In this document: positions 9,049 through 18,872 of the stretch, one piece after another
Layout of the letters: the number at the start of each line of letters is the position of its first letter
How positions within the stretch are numbered: the first letter of the stretch is position 1
Assembly: GCA_028875725.1 (NCBI GenBank)
Contig: JAPPCR010000005.1
Span: forward strand, 193,501 to 257,500
Direction of reading: 5' to 3'
Length of the DNA: 64,000 nucleotides
Source of the DNA: Acidobacteriota bacterium
Lineage (GTDB): Bacteria; Acidobacteriota; Thermoanaerobaculia; Multivoradales; Multivoraceae
The notes under the pieces: generated by a model
Database searches by the model: none
What the model saw: only the letters and a program-made list of their open reading frames with translations
What the model was told of the DNA's origin: nothing
Translations under genes and position numbers: made by a program

Positions 9049-10293
9049 CTACGGCCCGCCGTCCACCTCGACCAGCTCGAAGAAGCCGAACATCATCTCG
9101 TCCGTCGACTGAAGCCCGAAGCCGACGTCGCGGGTCGGATCGGGGTTGTCGGGGTTCCCCGCCGAGTTGTCGTAGACGGCGACGATCTCGACGACGGTCC
9201 CTGCCGGCACGAGCTTCGGCTTCTCCGGGTAGTAGAAGAGCTGCCAGTTGAAGTCGTACCCGGGCACCTCCAGGAGCAGCTCGGAGTCGCCGTCCGTGTA
9301 GTGCGCCGTGTACGACATCCGCTTCCCGCGCAGGTGCATGTGCGGCAGGTAGGAGACGATCATCGAGTCGCGCGCGATCTCGTGCCGGTACTCCACCCGG
9401 TGGTCGGGCGCGCCGGCCGGAATCAGGAAGTCCATCTCGCCGGCGATGACGGCCTGGATCTCGGAGCGCAGCTCGCCTTCGCCGAAGTGGAGGCCGATGA
9501 GCGTCCGGTCGGTCTGTTCTTCGCCGTTCGGGTGGTAGTGCTGGTTCATGACGACGACGGCGCCCGGCTCGATCCAGCGGCCCGCGCCCTCCGGGAACTC
9601 GGTCGGCGCGGTCCCGGCGCCCCACATCGCCAGGACGTTGAAGTAGCCGCGGCCGTCGACGGAGCCGCTGGCCCGCAGCGCTTCCCTGGGCGTGAGGGGC
9701 ACGCCGTCCTCCACCATGCCGGTGAAGTCGGCCTTGAAGGCAAGCTGGTGGTGGTTCACCTGGGGCGCTCCCGGCCGGAACTCGACCGCGCGGATCCAGC
9801 GGCGCTCCGGGAGATCGACGGTCACGAACTGGTTCAGGAACAGGTCCGGACCATCGGCCGGCACGGTGACGGCCGGCAACTCGATCACGTAGTCCGGTTC
9901 GCCGAGCTGCCAGCCTTCCGTGAACTCGGGCGGCTCGGGCATGAGCTTCGGATCCCCGGGCGGCGCGCCCCGTTCGACCCAGGCGACGATCGTGCCGATC
10001 TCCTCCTCGGACAGCGTCGGGTCGTTCGCCCATTCGCCCACGGCAGGCGCAGCGAACCACGGAGGCATCGCCCGGCTCGTCACGGCGCGCTGGATCGACC
10101 GCGCCCAGGGTCGCGCCTCCCGGTACGTGGCCAGCGACATCGGCGCGATCTCGCCGGGTCGATGACAAGTCACGCAGTGCCGGTTGAGGATCGGCGCCAC
10201 GTCGCGACTGAACGTGATGTCGCCCGCGGCCGCCGGCGCGGCCGCAAGCAGCGATACGAGCAACGGGAATCTCACGACGGAGAGTGTCCGCAT
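9049..10293 (-). CDS. exported cytochrome c / copper type II (PHM-like) monooxygenase fusion
   Basis: 414 aa from the ATG at 10293, which has GGAGGAG in front; a further ATG eight codons upstream lacks this. Signal peptide 'MRTLSVVRFPLLVSLLAAAP'. A short cytochrome c domain with one haem motif 'CVTCH' (about residue 37) is followed by a domain like peptidylglycine alpha-hydroxylating monooxygenase: candidate copper ligands are 'VNHH', 'NQHYH' and the Met of 'DEMMFGF'. This architecture is seen in Acidobacteria and Planctomycetes. Probably a periplasmic oxidase; substrate unknown. It diverges from the regulator at 10394 across 100 bp. Confidence 0.83.
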   Translation of the reverse strand: MRTLSVVRFPLLVSLLAAAPAAAGDITFSRDVAPILNRHCVTCHRPGEIAPMSLATYREARPWARSIQRAVTSRAMPPWFAAPAVGEWANDPTLSEEEIGTIVAWVERGAPPGDPKLMPEPPEFTEGWQLGEPDYVIELPAVTVPADGPDLFLNQFVTVDLPERRWIRAVEFRPGAPQVNHHQLAFKADFTGMVEDGVPLTPREALRASGSVDGRGYFNVLAMWGAGTAPTEFPEGAGRWIEPGAVVVMNQHYHPNGEEQTDRTLIGLHFGEGELRSEIQAVIAGEMDFLIPAGAPDHRVEYRHEIARDSMIVSYLPHMHLRGKRMSYTAHYTDGDSELLLEVPGYDFNWQLFYYPEKPKLVPAGTVVEIVAVYDNSAGNPDNPDPTRDVGFGLQSTDEMMFGFFELVEVDGGP

Positions 10294-10393
10294 CGGCACT
10301 CCTCCCAGGAAAGTCAAGAACCACTGGCAGCCTAGACAAGGAGAGTGAACTTCCCGTTCATTTCAGAGACCCTTGCGTTAACCTTCGTGAACC

Positions 10394-12736
10394 ATGGCTC
10401 CACCGGACGCGCACGAACGCGAGATCGCGGCGCTCCGCGACCGGACATCGAGGCTCAGCGCCGCCGCGCTGCGGGTCACGGCCAGCCTCGACGAAGCCAC
10501 CGTCCTTCAGGAGATCGTCGACAGCGCCTGCGAGCTGACGAACGCCCGCTACGGCGTCATCACGACGACCGACGACGCCGGAACGCCCCGCGATTTCGTC
10601 TCCTCCGGGTTCACCCCAGAGCAGCACGGCGAGATGGAGGGTTGGCTACCGGAGGGACCGCAGCTCTTCGACCACCTGCGCGATCTCTCCACCCCGCTCA
10701 GGCTGGCGGACCTGCCCAGCTACATCCGTTCGCTCGGCTTCTCCGCCGACCTCATGCCGGCGAAGACCTTTCAAGGGACGCCGATGCGCCACCGGGGCGC
10801 GTACCTTGGCAGCTTCTTCCTCGGCGACAAGCGGGGCGGACTCGAGTTCTCGGACGAGGACGAGGACGTGCTCGTGCTGTTCGCGTCGCAGGCGGCGACG
10901 GCCATCGCCAACGCCCGCACCCATCGCAACGAGCAGCGGTCGCGCGCCAGCGTGGAGGCGCTGGTCGAGACGTCGCCGGTGGGCGTCGTCGTCTTCGATG
11001 TCCTGACCGGCGCTCCCACCACGTTCAACCGGGAGGCGAGGCGGCTGGTGGAGCACCTGGCCCCACCCGGGAGGCCCCCGGAGGAACTGATCGAGATCCT
11101 CGTCTGCCGGTTCGCCGACGGCCGCGAGATCCCGATGTCCCGCCTGATCCACGAAGCGCCCGCGCTGCGTGCCGAGGAGGTCGTGGTTTCGGTCGCCGAC
11201 GGTCGCGGCGCCCGGGCGCTGGTCAACGCCACGACGATCCGGTCCGCCGAAGGCGAGCCCGAGTCGATGGTCGTCACGATGCAGGACCTCGCGCACCTCG
11301 ACGAGATCGAGCGGCTGAGGACCGAGTTCCTGAGCATGGTGAGTCACGAACTGCGCACGCCCCTGACCTCGATCAAGGGTTCGGCCGCCACGGTCCTGGG
11401 AGCGTCCGAGGAGCTCGACCGGTCGGAGATGCTGCAGTTCTTCCGGATCGTCGAGGATCAGGCGGACCACATGCGGGGCCTGATCGGCGACCTGCTCGAC
11501 GTGGGCCGCATCGAAGCCGGCACGCTGTCGGTCGCGCCGCAGCCCGTCGACTTGACCGTCCTGGTCGAACGGGCCAGGAGCGCGTTCGCGAGCGGCGGCG
11601 CCCGCCACGCGGTCGGCATCGACCTGCCGCCGGACCTGCCGCGCGTCATGGCCGACGCGCGGCGCGTCGTCCAGGTGCTGAACAACCTGCTGTCGAACGC
11701 GGCCAGGCACTCCCCGGAGTCGTCGCCCATCCGGGTCGAGGCGACTCTGGACGGACACCACGTCGCCGTCACGGTCGCGGACGAGGGGAGCGGCGTTCCG
11801 CCGCACCTGCTGCCGCACCTGTTCAGCAAGCACGCCGGCGTGGTCGGCGGGGAAGAGAGCGTCGGCGTCGGCCTGGGCCTCGCAATCTGCAAGGGACTCG
11901 TGGAAGCCCATGGCGGCCGCATCTCCGCCCGGAGCGGCGGACAGGGTCAGGGGACCCGGATCACCTTCACCATCCCGGCGGTGGAAGAGCCGGGCGACGG
12001 CGAGGCGTCCGAAGCCCTCGCCGCGGCGACCTCGGAAGGGGCGCGGCGCGGCGGCGGCCGGCCGCGCGTCCTCGTGCTGGACGACGACCCTCAGGCGCTC
12101 CGCTTCGCCCGCGACGCGCTCGCCTCCCGGGGCTACGCGCCGGTGGTCACCGGCGATGCCCGCGAACTGCCCCGTCTGCTCCGGAAGGACCGGCCGGACC
12201 TCGTCCTGCTCGACCTGGTGCTGCCCGGAACGGACGGCATCGAACTGCTGCAGCGGCTGCCGGAACTGGCGGATGTGCCCGTCATCTTCATCTCCGCCTA
12301 CGGCCGCGACGAGACGGTCGCGAGAGCCCTGGAGGCCGGCGCAGAGGACTACATCGTCAAGCCGTTCTCCCCGACGGAGCTCACCGCGAGGGTGGGGGTC
12401 GCGCTCCGCAAGCGGCTCGCGCCCGGGCCCTTCGTGCTCGGCAACCTGTCCATCGACCGCGAGCGGCGCCGGGTGACGGTCGACGGAGTTCCGGTGCGGC
12501 TGACCGCCACCGAGTACGAACTGCTGCGCGTCCTCTCCGTGAACGCCGGGCACGTCACGACCTACGAAGCCCTCCTGCGCCGGGTTTGGGGCGGCCGGGG
12601 CTACGCGCAGCCGCAGCTCGTCCGGGCCTTCGTCAAGAAGCTGCGGACCAAGCTCGGCGACGACTCGAGCGACCCGACCTACATCTTCAACGAGCGCGGC
12701 GTCGGCTACCGGATGCCCAAACCGGGTGAGGTCTGA
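10394..12736 (+). CDS. single-chain GAF sensor kinase-receiver-winged-helix regulator
   Basis: 780-aa protein joining a whole two-component system. GAF domain (about 25-175), a PAS-like segment (about 185-300), HisKA with His318 in 'VSHELRTPLTS', ATPase with 'NLLSNAARHS', 'DEGSGVP' and 'GLGLAI', a receiver (about 555-670) with 'LDDDP', Asp607 in 'LLDLVLPG' and Lys in 'IVKPFS', and an OmpR/PhoB-type winged helix (about 680-775, ending 'GVGYRMPKPG'). No membrane segments, so it senses a cytoplasmic signal. Hybrid kinases carrying their own DNA-binding domain are uncommon, and those known from Bacteroidetes use AraC-type domains. No clear ribosome site; the ATG at 10394 is chosen because the GAF domain follows at once. 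It diverges from the copper monooxygenase gene, a possible target. Confidence 0.9.
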   Translation: MAPPDAHEREIAALRDRTSRLSAAALRVTASLDEATVLQEIVDSACELTNARYGVITTTDDAGTPRDFVSSGFTPEQHGEMEGWLPEGPQLFDHLRDLSTPLRLADLPSYIRSLGFSADLMPAKTFQGTPMRHRGAYLGSFFLGDKRGGLEFSDEDEDVLVLFASQAATAIANARTHRNEQRSRASVEALVETSPVGVVVFDVLTGAPTTFNREARRLVEHLAPPGRPPEELIEILVCRFADGREIPMSRLIHEAPALRAEEVVVSVADGRGARALVNATTIRSAEGEPESMVVTMQDLAHLDEIERLRTEFLSMVSHELRTPLTSIKGSAATVLGASEELDRSEMLQFFRIVEDQADHMRGLIGDLLDVGRIEAGTLSVAPQPVDLTVLVERARSAFASGGARHAVGIDLPPDLPRVMADARRVVQVLNNLLSNAARHSPESSPIRVEATLDGHHVAVTVADEGSGVPPHLLPHLFSKHAGVVGGEESVGVGLGLAICKGLVEAHGGRISARSGGQGQGTRITFTIPAVEEPGDGEASEALAAATSEGARRGGGRPRVLVLDDDPQALRFARDALASRGYAPVVTGDARELPRLLRKDRPDLVLLDLVLPGTDGIELLQRLPELADVPVIFISAYGRDETVARALEAGAEDYIVKPFSPTELTARVGVALRKRLAPGPFVLGNLSIDRERRRVTVDGVPVRLTATEYELLRVLSVNAGHVTTYEALLRRVWGGRGYAQPQLVRAFVKKLRTKLGDDSSDPTYIFNERGVGYRMPKPGEV

Positions 12737-13633
12737 CTACAGGCGCCGCAACGTCAGCACACGCGGGATCCCCGCCAGATCGGCGACCATCCACTCGACA
12801 TCGAAGCCGCCCCCTTTCGCCAGCTCGCGGACCGCGTCGAGCTGGCCCTTGCCGATCTCGAGCAGCAGCCGCTGCCCGGCATGGAGAAAGCCGCCCGCCG
12901 CGAACAGGCGCCGGTAGAAGTCCAGACCGTCGCCGGCGAACAGGGCCTCCGGCGGCTCGTGGTCGCGGACTTCCGGCATCAGGGACGGCCACTCGCCGAC
13001 GTCGATGTAGGGCGGGTTGGAGACGACGACGTCGAAGGCCCCCGGGCGAAGCGCCGACAGGAGGTCGGCGCGGACAAGGCGCACCCGGTCGCCGACGCCG
13101 TGGCTGCGGCAGTTCGCCGCAGCCACCGCCAGGGCGCCGGGCGAGAGGTCGGTCGCGACGATCCGGCTGCCTGGCCGCTCCAGCGCCAGGGTGACCGCGA
13201 TGCAACCGGAGCCGGTGCCCACATCGAGCACGCGGGCGCCGTCGTCGACGCAGTCCAGCGCCGCCTCCACCAGATGCTCCGTCTCCGGCCGCGGGATCAG
13301 CACCCGCGGATCGACGGCGAACGTCCGGCCGTGGAACTCGCGCCGGCCCAGCAGGTAGGCGACCGGGATCCGGTCCGCCCGCCGGCGGATCAACTGCCCG
13401 TAGCTGAGCGCCGCCGGCTCGGGCACGTCGTCGTCGGCGCGGGCGTAGAGCTGCGCCTCGCCAAGCCCCAGCACCTCGCCCAGGAGCAGCGCCGCCTCCC
13501 TGCGCGGCTGTTCGACCGAGCCGGCCAGGTACTCCTGCCCCAGGTCGAGCAGATCGACGATGCGGGCCGCCCCCGGCGGGGGCTTTTTCGGGCCGTCCGG
13601 CATCGTGGCGCTGTGGACTAGCCGAAGCGACAC
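12737..13633 (-). CDS. prmC: peptide chain release factor N5-glutamine methyltransferase
   Basis: 298-aa SAM-dependent methyltransferase that methylates the Gln of the GGQ motif of release factors. Motif I 'VLDVGTGSGCIAV' and the substrate-binding 'NPPYI' are present, plus the usual N-terminal helical domain ('RREAALLLGEVLGL'). It begins at a GTG directly after the stop of prfA (TGA at 13634-13636), so the enzyme is encoded with its substrate and translation is coupled; an internal ATG at 13603 lacks a ribosome site. It converges with the regulator gene, stops abutting at 12736/12737. Confidence 0.95.
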   Translation of the reverse strand: MSLRLVHSATMPDGPKKPPPGAARIVDLLDLGQEYLAGSVEQPRREAALLLGEVLGLGEAQLYARADDDVPEPAALSYGQLIRRRADRIPVAYLLGRREFHGRTFAVDPRVLIPRPETEHLVEAALDCVDDGARVLDVGTGSGCIAVTLALERPGSRIVATDLSPGALAVAAANCRSHGVGDRVRLVRADLLSALRPGAFDVVVSNPPYIDVGEWPSLMPEVRDHEPPEALFAGDGLDFYRRLFAAGGFLHAGQRLLLEIGKGQLDAVRELAKGGGFDVEWMVADLAGIPRVLTLRRL

Positions 13634-14719
13634 TCAGACCGGGTCCACTTCGCCCGTCTGCCGCAGCCGCTCAGCCTCGAAGTGCTGCTGCAGCGGCACG
13701 ATCAACGGCTCGAGGTCGCCTTCGAGAATCGACGGCAGCTTGTGGACGGACAAGCCGACCCGGTGGTCCGTGACCCGGTTCTGGGGGAAGTTGTAGGTGC
13801 GGATCTTCTCCGAGCGGTCGCCGCTGCCGACCATTCGCCGGCGCTCCTCGCCCATCTCGGCGCTCGCCTTCGCCTCCTCGATCTCGAGCAGGCGGCTCTT
13901 CAGCACCCGCATCGCCTTCGCCTTGTTCTTGATCTGGCTGCGCTCGTCCTGGCAGGTGACGACGAGGCCGGTCGGCTGGTGGGTCAGCCGGACGGCCGAG
14001 TACGTCGTGTTGACGCCCTGGCCGCCGGGGCCGGACGCGCAGTAGGTGTCCACGCGCAGGTCGGAGGGCTCGATCTCGATCTCGATGTCCTCGGCCTCCG
14101 GCAGCACCGCGACCGTCACCGCCGACGTGTGGATGCGGCCGGAAGCCTCCGTCTCGGGCACCCGCTGCACGCGGTGCACGCCGGCCTCGTAGCGCAGAGT
14201 GGCGAAGGCGCCGCGGCCCTCGACGATCGCCGACACTTCCTTGACGCCGCGGATGCCGGACTCGGAGATGTCGAGGATGTCGACCTTCCAGCCGTGGTCG
14301 TCGGCGTAGCGGCTGTACATCCGGAACAGCTCGGCCGCGAACAACGACGCCTCGTCACCGCCGGTGCCGGCGCGGATCTCGAGCACCGCGTTGCGCTTCT
14401 CGTTCGGATCCTTGGGCGCCAGCTCCTCCTTCATCGTCGCTTCGATGGACGCCAGAGTCTCCTCCAGCAGGCCCTTCTCCTCGGCCGCCATCTCGTACAT
14501 GTCGTCCCCGCGCTCGAGCTCACCCAGCAGTTCCGCGGTCTGGTCGAGTTCGTCCCTCGTCTTCTTGTACCGCTGGTAGAGCTCGACCACCGGGTTCAGC
14601 TCCGCCAGCGCCCGGCTCGTGTCGCGAAAGAGACCGGGATTGGCGAGCACGTCCGGATCGGCGAGTCTGGCTGCCAGCTCGTCGTACGTCTGCTCAATCT
14701 GTTCGAGTTTTCCGAGCAT
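13634..14719 (-). CDS. prfA: peptide chain release factor 1
   Basis: 361 aa, normal length. Contains the catalytic 'GPGGQGVNT' loop and the stop-codon reading motif in '[10 protein letters not shown]' (P-E-T, the PxT type of RF1 rather than the SPF type of RF2). RF1 terminates at UAA and UAG. First gene of the prfA-prmC pair. It diverges from slt across 78 bp that must hold both promoters; no convincing -35/-10 pair stands out there. Confidence 0.97.
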   Translation of the reverse strand: MLGKLEQIEQTYDELAARLADPDVLANPGLFRDTSRALAELNPVVELYQRYKKTRDELDQTAELLGELERGDDMYEMAAEEKGLLEETLASIEATMKEELAPKDPNEKRNAVLEIRAGTGGDEASLFAAELFRMYSRYADDHGWKVDILDISESGIRGVKEVSAIVEGRGAFATLRYEAGVHRVQRVPETEASGRIHTSAVTVAVLPEAEDIEIEIEPSDLRVDTYCASGPGGQGVNTTYSAVRLTHQPTGLVVTCQDERSQIKNKAKAMRVLKSRLLEIEEAKASAEMGEERRRMVGSGDRSEKIRTYNFPQNRVTDHRVGLSVHKLPSILEGDLEPLIVPLQQHFEAERLRQTGEVDPV

Positions 14720-14797
14720 GGCCCGAGATCCTCCAAGCCGTATCCTGCCACGGACCTGCCGGAATGCCGGATTCGGCTCGCCGGGTTATCGTTTCGT

Positions 14798-17056
14798 ATG
14801 GCCGCGTCAATCGTGACCGCCTGGACGCTGCCGCTCCTGGCCCTGGCGGTCGCCCAGGATCCGCGCATCCAGCTCGTCGAGTTCCAGGCGGCCGGTCAGG
14901 CCGAAGCCGCGCTAGAGGAGACGAAACGGCTTCGCGCCGAAGAACCGGACCTCGCGGCCAGGCACGGCCTCTGCTACCTGGAAGGACACCTGCTGGAAGA
15001 GCTCGAGCAGCTCGAGACGGCGTCGGAAGCCTTCGCCACCTGCCTGACCGAAACGCCCGCGCTGGAGCCCTGGGCGCGCTACCGGCTGGCCCTGGGTCAG
15101 ACGCGGCTCGGCTACCCGGAGATCGCCGCCGGCGTCACCGCCACCCTGCTCGGCGAACAGCCGCCACGCGTACTGGTGCAGCCCGCAGCCGAGCTGCTCG
15201 CCACCAGCCTCGACCGCGGCGGCGACTGCCGGCTCCTGCGCGGCATCCCGATGTCGCGCCTGCCGGCGCCGGAACGCCGCCTGCTGACTCTCAGCCGGGC
15301 CAAATGCCGCCTCGCGGACGACGACCCGGACGAAGCGGCCGCCGTCCTGACCGGCCTGATCCAGGAACGGGCCAACGACCTGGTGGCCTTCGAGGCCGCC
15401 GACCGCCTTCACCGCCTGAGGCCGGCCCTCGAGGACCGCCAGGAGGTGCTGCTGCTCGGCAACACCTTCCACGAACACGGCGTCTTCGACCGCTCGAACG
15501 AACTCCTCGGACAGATCGTGGTCGACCTGGAGGTGCAATCGACCTCCGACTTCGAGATCCATTACCGGTGGGCGCGCAGCCACTTCCGGCAGGGTCGCCT
15601 GGAAGACGCCGCCCGGCACTACGAGCTGCTGGCTACGAACGTGTCCTCGCCACGCCAATCCGGACAGGCGCTCTACCAGAAGGCGCGGTCGGAGGAACTC
15701 TCGGGCGACTGGATTGCCGCGGCCGCCGACTACCGCCGCGCCTACCTGGCCGACCCCCAGGGCAACTTCTCCGTCGCGGCGCTGCTTGGCGCAATGCGCC
15801 TGGAGTGGCGCCGCGGGCTGGAGGACGAAGCGCTCGATCTCTACTCGGTGCTGCTCCAGCTCCGCCACGACCGCGCGGTCTCGGCGCGCGCCAGCCTCTT
15901 CCTCGCCGCCTCCGACATCGTCCAGGGCCGCACGGACCGCGCCGGCGACTGGCTCAGCGACGCCATCCGCGCCAGCCGTAGCGTCGACTTCGAGGTCCGC
16001 TACTGGCGAGGCCGGCTCGACGAAGCCCGCGGGGCGCTCGACCGCGCCATCACCGGCTACGCCGACCTGCTCGCCGCGGACCTCTTCCACCCGCTGGCTC
16101 GCGAAGCCGAGAAGCGCCTGGCCGCCGAGCCTCTGAGAGCCTACGTCCAGCCCATCGCCGCCGAGTTCGCAGGGTCGGAGGACCCGGCACGGCTCTATCG
16201 CGCCTGGCTGCTCTACGGCCGCCAGGGCGACGAAGCCGAGGCCGCGAGGCAGATCCTCCAGGGCCGGCTGGTCGCCGATCCGGCGGTACGTTCCTTCTTC
16301 GGTCTCCGGACCGTACCGCCCGCTGAGTGGCCGCTCTGGGACCGGGCCGCCTCGGCCCCGCAGGAACTGCTGCTCGCCCTCGGCCTGTGGGGCGACGCGG
16401 CCGAGGTCGTGGACCGGCACTTCCCGGTGGCGAACCCGCGGTTGGCACTGACCGCGGCCGAGGGACTGGCGAAGACCCGGCCCCGGCGAGCCCTGCTGAT
16501 CGCGGAGATCCTGGCCCAGAGGGCGCCTCGCCGCGTGCCGGAGCCCCTCTACCCGCTGACCATGCGCCGGGCGCTCTACCCCGACGCCTACGGCGACCTG
16601 ATCGCCGCCGCCGCCGCGCGCCGCAACCTGGACCCGTTCCTGATCTCCGGGATCATGCGCCAGGAAAGCCGGTTCGACCACCAGGCGGTGTCGGCCGCCT
16701 CGGCGCGGGGCCTGATGCAGTTCGTCTATCCCACCGCGGCGCGGCTCGCGGCAAGCGCCGGCCGGTCCCTCTCGACGCCGCGCGAACTCGAGAACCCGGC
16801 GCTCGCGGTCGAACTCGGCGCCTCCTACCTGGCCGAGCTCCGCGCGCTGTTCGGCAGCGAGCAGCACGTCATCCTGGCCGCCTACAACGCCGGCGAGGCC
16901 CAGGCCGCGCTCTGGCAGCGCCATTGCTACACCACCGGCGCCGACGAGTACTTCACCAAGGTCGGCTTCCGCGAAACCCGGAACTACATCGAGCGCGTCC
17001 TGTACAACGTGGCGCAGTACCACGACCTCTACGGGCAGGGCCCCGGCCGCCCGTGA
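14798..17056 (+). CDS. slt: exported lytic murein transglycosylase (Slt70-like)
   Basis: 752 aa from the ATG at 14798. The same frame is open far upstream, but that stretch is antisense to prfA. Signal peptide 'MAASIVTAWTLPLLALAVAQ'. A long helical TPR-like region (about 25-590) forms the superhelix typical of Slt70, followed by the transglycosylase domain (about 600-752) with catalytic Glu623 in 'IMRQESRFD', 'GLMQ' and 'AAYNAGE'. It cleaves peptidoglycan glycan strands in the periplasm, giving anhydro-muropeptides. The stop overlaps the GTG of rsmI (GTGA at 17053-17056). Confidence 0.93.
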   Translation: MAASIVTAWTLPLLALAVAQDPRIQLVEFQAAGQAEAALEETKRLRAEEPDLAARHGLCYLEGHLLEELEQLETASEAFATCLTETPALEPWARYRLALGQTRLGYPEIAAGVTATLLGEQPPRVLVQPAAELLATSLDRGGDCRLLRGIPMSRLPAPERRLLTLSRAKCRLADDDPDEAAAVLTGLIQERANDLVAFEAADRLHRLRPALEDRQEVLLLGNTFHEHGVFDRSNELLGQIVVDLEVQSTSDFEIHYRWARSHFRQGRLEDAARHYELLATNVSSPRQSGQALYQKARSEELSGDWIAAAADYRRAYLADPQGNFSVAALLGAMRLEWRRGLEDEALDLYSVLLQLRHDRAVSARASLFLAASDIVQGRTDRAGDWLSDAIRASRSVDFEVRYWRGRLDEARGALDRAITGYADLLAADLFHPLAREAEKRLAAEPLRAYVQPIAAEFAGSEDPARLYRAWLLYGRQGDEAEAARQILQGRLVADPAVRSFFGLRTVPPAEWPLWDRAASAPQELLLALGLWGDAAEVVDRHFPVANPRLALTAAEGLAKTRPRRALLIAEILAQRAPRRVPEPLYPLTMRRALYPDAYGDLIAAAAARRNLDPFLISGIMRQESRFDHQAVSAASARGLMQFVYPTAARLAASAGRSLSTPRELENPALAVELGASYLAELRALFGSEQHVILAAYNAGEAQAALWQRHCYTTGADEYFTKVGFRETRNYIERVLYNVAQYHDLYGQGPGRP

Positions 17057-17784
17057 GCGGGGAGGAGCCGGCGACGGCCGCCGGCCAACTGCGCATCGTC
17101 GCCACGCCGATCGGCAACCTGGCGGATCTCTCGCCGCGCGCCCGCGAGGCGCTGCTCTCCGCCGACCTCATCGCCTGCGAGGACACGCGCCGCACCGGCC
17201 GGCTGTTCCAGAGCCTCGCCGCCGGCCGCGGCGGCTCGGCCCAGCGTCCGCCGCTGCTGCCCCTCCACGACCACAACGAGGACCGGCAGATCGGTCGGGT
17301 GCTCGAGCGGCTGGAGCAGGGCGACGCCGTGGCCCTCGTCTCCGACGCCGGCACCCCGCTTGTCTCCGACCCGGGCTACCGGCTAGTGCGGGCCGCGCTG
17401 GAGCGAAACCTCCCGGTCGAGGCGCTGCCGGGACCGTCGGCGATCCTGGCCGCCCTCGTCGTCTCCGGCCTGCCGCCCTATCCGTTCACCTTCCTCGGCT
17501 TTCCGCCGCCGAAGCAGGGGAAGCGCCGGCGTTTCTTCGAGGCACACGCCGAACTCCCGCACACGGTCGTCTTCTTCGAGTCGCCGCGGCGCGCCGCCGC
17601 CTCGCTCGCCGACGCGGCCGCCGTCTTCGGTGAGGCACGCGAGGCGGCCGTGGGTCGCGAACTGACGAAGCTGCACGAAGAGGTGCTGCGCGGCTCGCTC
17701 GAGGAGATTGCCGCCCAGGTCGCGGAGCGCGGCAAGCTGCGCGGCGAGGTGACCGTCGTGGTCCGCGGCTGTCGCAGCCGCTAA
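17053..17784 (+). CDS. rsmI: 16S rRNA 2'-O-ribose C1402 methyltransferase
   Basis: 243 aa from a GTG that overlaps the slt stop by 4 bp. The frame is open further upstream but that part is out-of-frame slt sequence. Tetrapyrrole-methylase fold with the RsmI hallmarks 'IVATPIGNLADLSPRA', 'ACEDTRRTG', 'ALVSDAGTPLVSDPGY' and 'ALPGPSA'. It methylates the 2'-OH of C1402 in 16S rRNA using SAM. The proline/alanine-rich first few residues are a short extension before the conserved start. Stop overlaps the mnmA stop, which converges. Confidence 0.95.
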   Translation: MSGEEPATAAGQLRIVATPIGNLADLSPRAREALLSADLIACEDTRRTGRLFQSLAAGRGGSAQRPPLLPLHDHNEDRQIGRVLERLEQGDAVALVSDAGTPLVSDPGYRLVRAALERNLPVEALPGPSAILAALVVSGLPPYPFTFLGFPPPKQGKRRRFFEAHAELPHTVVFFESPRRAAASLADAAAVFGEAREAAVGRELTKLHEEVLRGSLEEIAAQVAERGKLRGEVTVVVRGCRSR

Positions 17785-18872
17785 CCGACGATCAGCGGCC
17801 GTTCGATCCAGCAGCCGCCTAGCACCTGGGTGCCTCGGTAGAACACCGCCGCCTGGCCGGGTGCGACGCTGGGCTGGGGCTCGCCGAAGCGGACGCGACA
17901 GGTGTCGGTGCTGCCGTTCGTGCTGTCGCTCTCGACCGTAGCCGCGACGCCGGGATGGCGTGAACGGATTCGGACCTGGATCCCGACGCCGTCGCCGGGC
18001 GGCTCGCCGGCGATCCAGTGCAGGCCGCGGCCGATCAGTCCCGGCGCCAGCAGTTCGTCGCGGTCGCCGACGACGACGCGGTTCGCCTCCGGCTGCACAT
18101 CGAGCACGTAGAGCCGGCGGCCGGCGGCGACGCCCAGGCCGCGGCGCTGGCCGACGGTGTACCGGTACGTCGGCGCGCCTTCGCCCAACTCCTCGCCGGC
18201 GCTCGTCGTCACCCGGGCGGGCACTCGCGGCAACTCTGGTCGCTCGTCCTCGACGAACTCCTGCACGCCCCTGTCGACGAAGCAGATCTCCATGCTCTCG
18301 CCCTTCTCGGCGACTGCCAGACCGGCCTCTCGGGCCAGCTCGCGCACCTCGACCTTGCTCAGGTCACCGAGGGGAAACACCGCCCGCGAGAGCTGCTCCT
18401 GGGTCAGCTCGAACAGGAAGTAGCTCTGGTCCTTCGACTCGTCGACGGCCGTATGCAGCTCGTACAGCCCGTCGTCGCCGCGGCGGATACGAGCGTAGTG
18501 GCCGGTGGCGATGCGACCGGCGCCGAGCCGCCGCGCCCGCTCCCAGAAGGCCTCGAACTTGATCTCCGTGTTGCAGGAGATGCAGGGGCTGGGCGTGCGG
18601 CCGGCGACGTAGCTGTCCACGAAGGGGTCGACCACGTGCTGCCGGAACTCGCCGTCCATGCGCAGGGTGTAGTGCGGCAGGCCGATCTGCTGGGCGACCC
18701 CGCGGGCGTCGCCGAGGTCGAGCGAGCCGCAGCAGCGGCCGTGGCGGACCTGCTGCGAGCGGTCCCAGAGCAGCATGGAGAGTCCGACGGCCGGCACGCC
18801 CTGCCGCTGGAGAAGGAGCGCCGCGACCGACGAGTCGAGGCCGCCGCTCATCGCGACGGCGGTGAGAGTCAT
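17781..18872 (-). CDS. mnmA: tRNA-specific 2-thiouridylase
   Basis: 363 aa from the ATG at 18872, which overlaps the stop of the cysteine desulfurase gene (ATGA). ATP-pyrophosphatase motif 'SGGLDSSVAAL', catalytic Cys in 'PCISCNTEIKF' and second Cys in 'MEICFV', 'TGHYARI' and 'DQSYFLF' are all present. It installs the 2-thio group on U34 of tRNA-Lys, -Glu and -Gln with sulfur from a cysteine desulfurase, so coupling to the gene before it makes biochemical sense. The extension upstream of 18872 in the same frame is antisense-like sequence inside the desulfurase gene. Confidence 0.96.
   Translation of the reverse strand: MTLTAVAMSGGLDSSVAALLLQRQGVPAVGLSMLLWDRSQQVRHGRCCGSLDLGDARGVAQQIGLPHYTLRMDGEFRQHVVDPFVDSYVAGRTPSPCISCNTEIKFEAFWERARRLGAGRIATGHYARIRRGDDGLYELHTAVDESKDQSYFLFELTQEQLSRAVFPLGDLSKVEVRELAREAGLAVAEKGESMEICFVDRGVQEFVEDERPELPRVPARVTTSAGEELGEGAPTYRYTVGQRRGLGVAAGRRLYVLDVQPEANRVVVGDRDELLAPGLIGRGLHWIAGEPPGDGVGIQVRIRSRHPGVAATVESDSTNGSTDTCRVRFGEPQPSVAPGQAAVFYRGTQVLGGCWIERPLIVG

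Noticed and set aside
13569..13588. GCCCCC-GGC-GGGGGC hairpin followed by five T on the plus strand, looking like a terminator
   Set aside because: It lies inside the 5' coding part of prmC on the other strand and more than 800 bp past the only plus-strand gene end, so nothing nearby needs it.
13682..14797. Upstream extension of the lytic transglycosylase frame
   Set aside because: It is antisense to prfA and has no signal peptide or family similarity.
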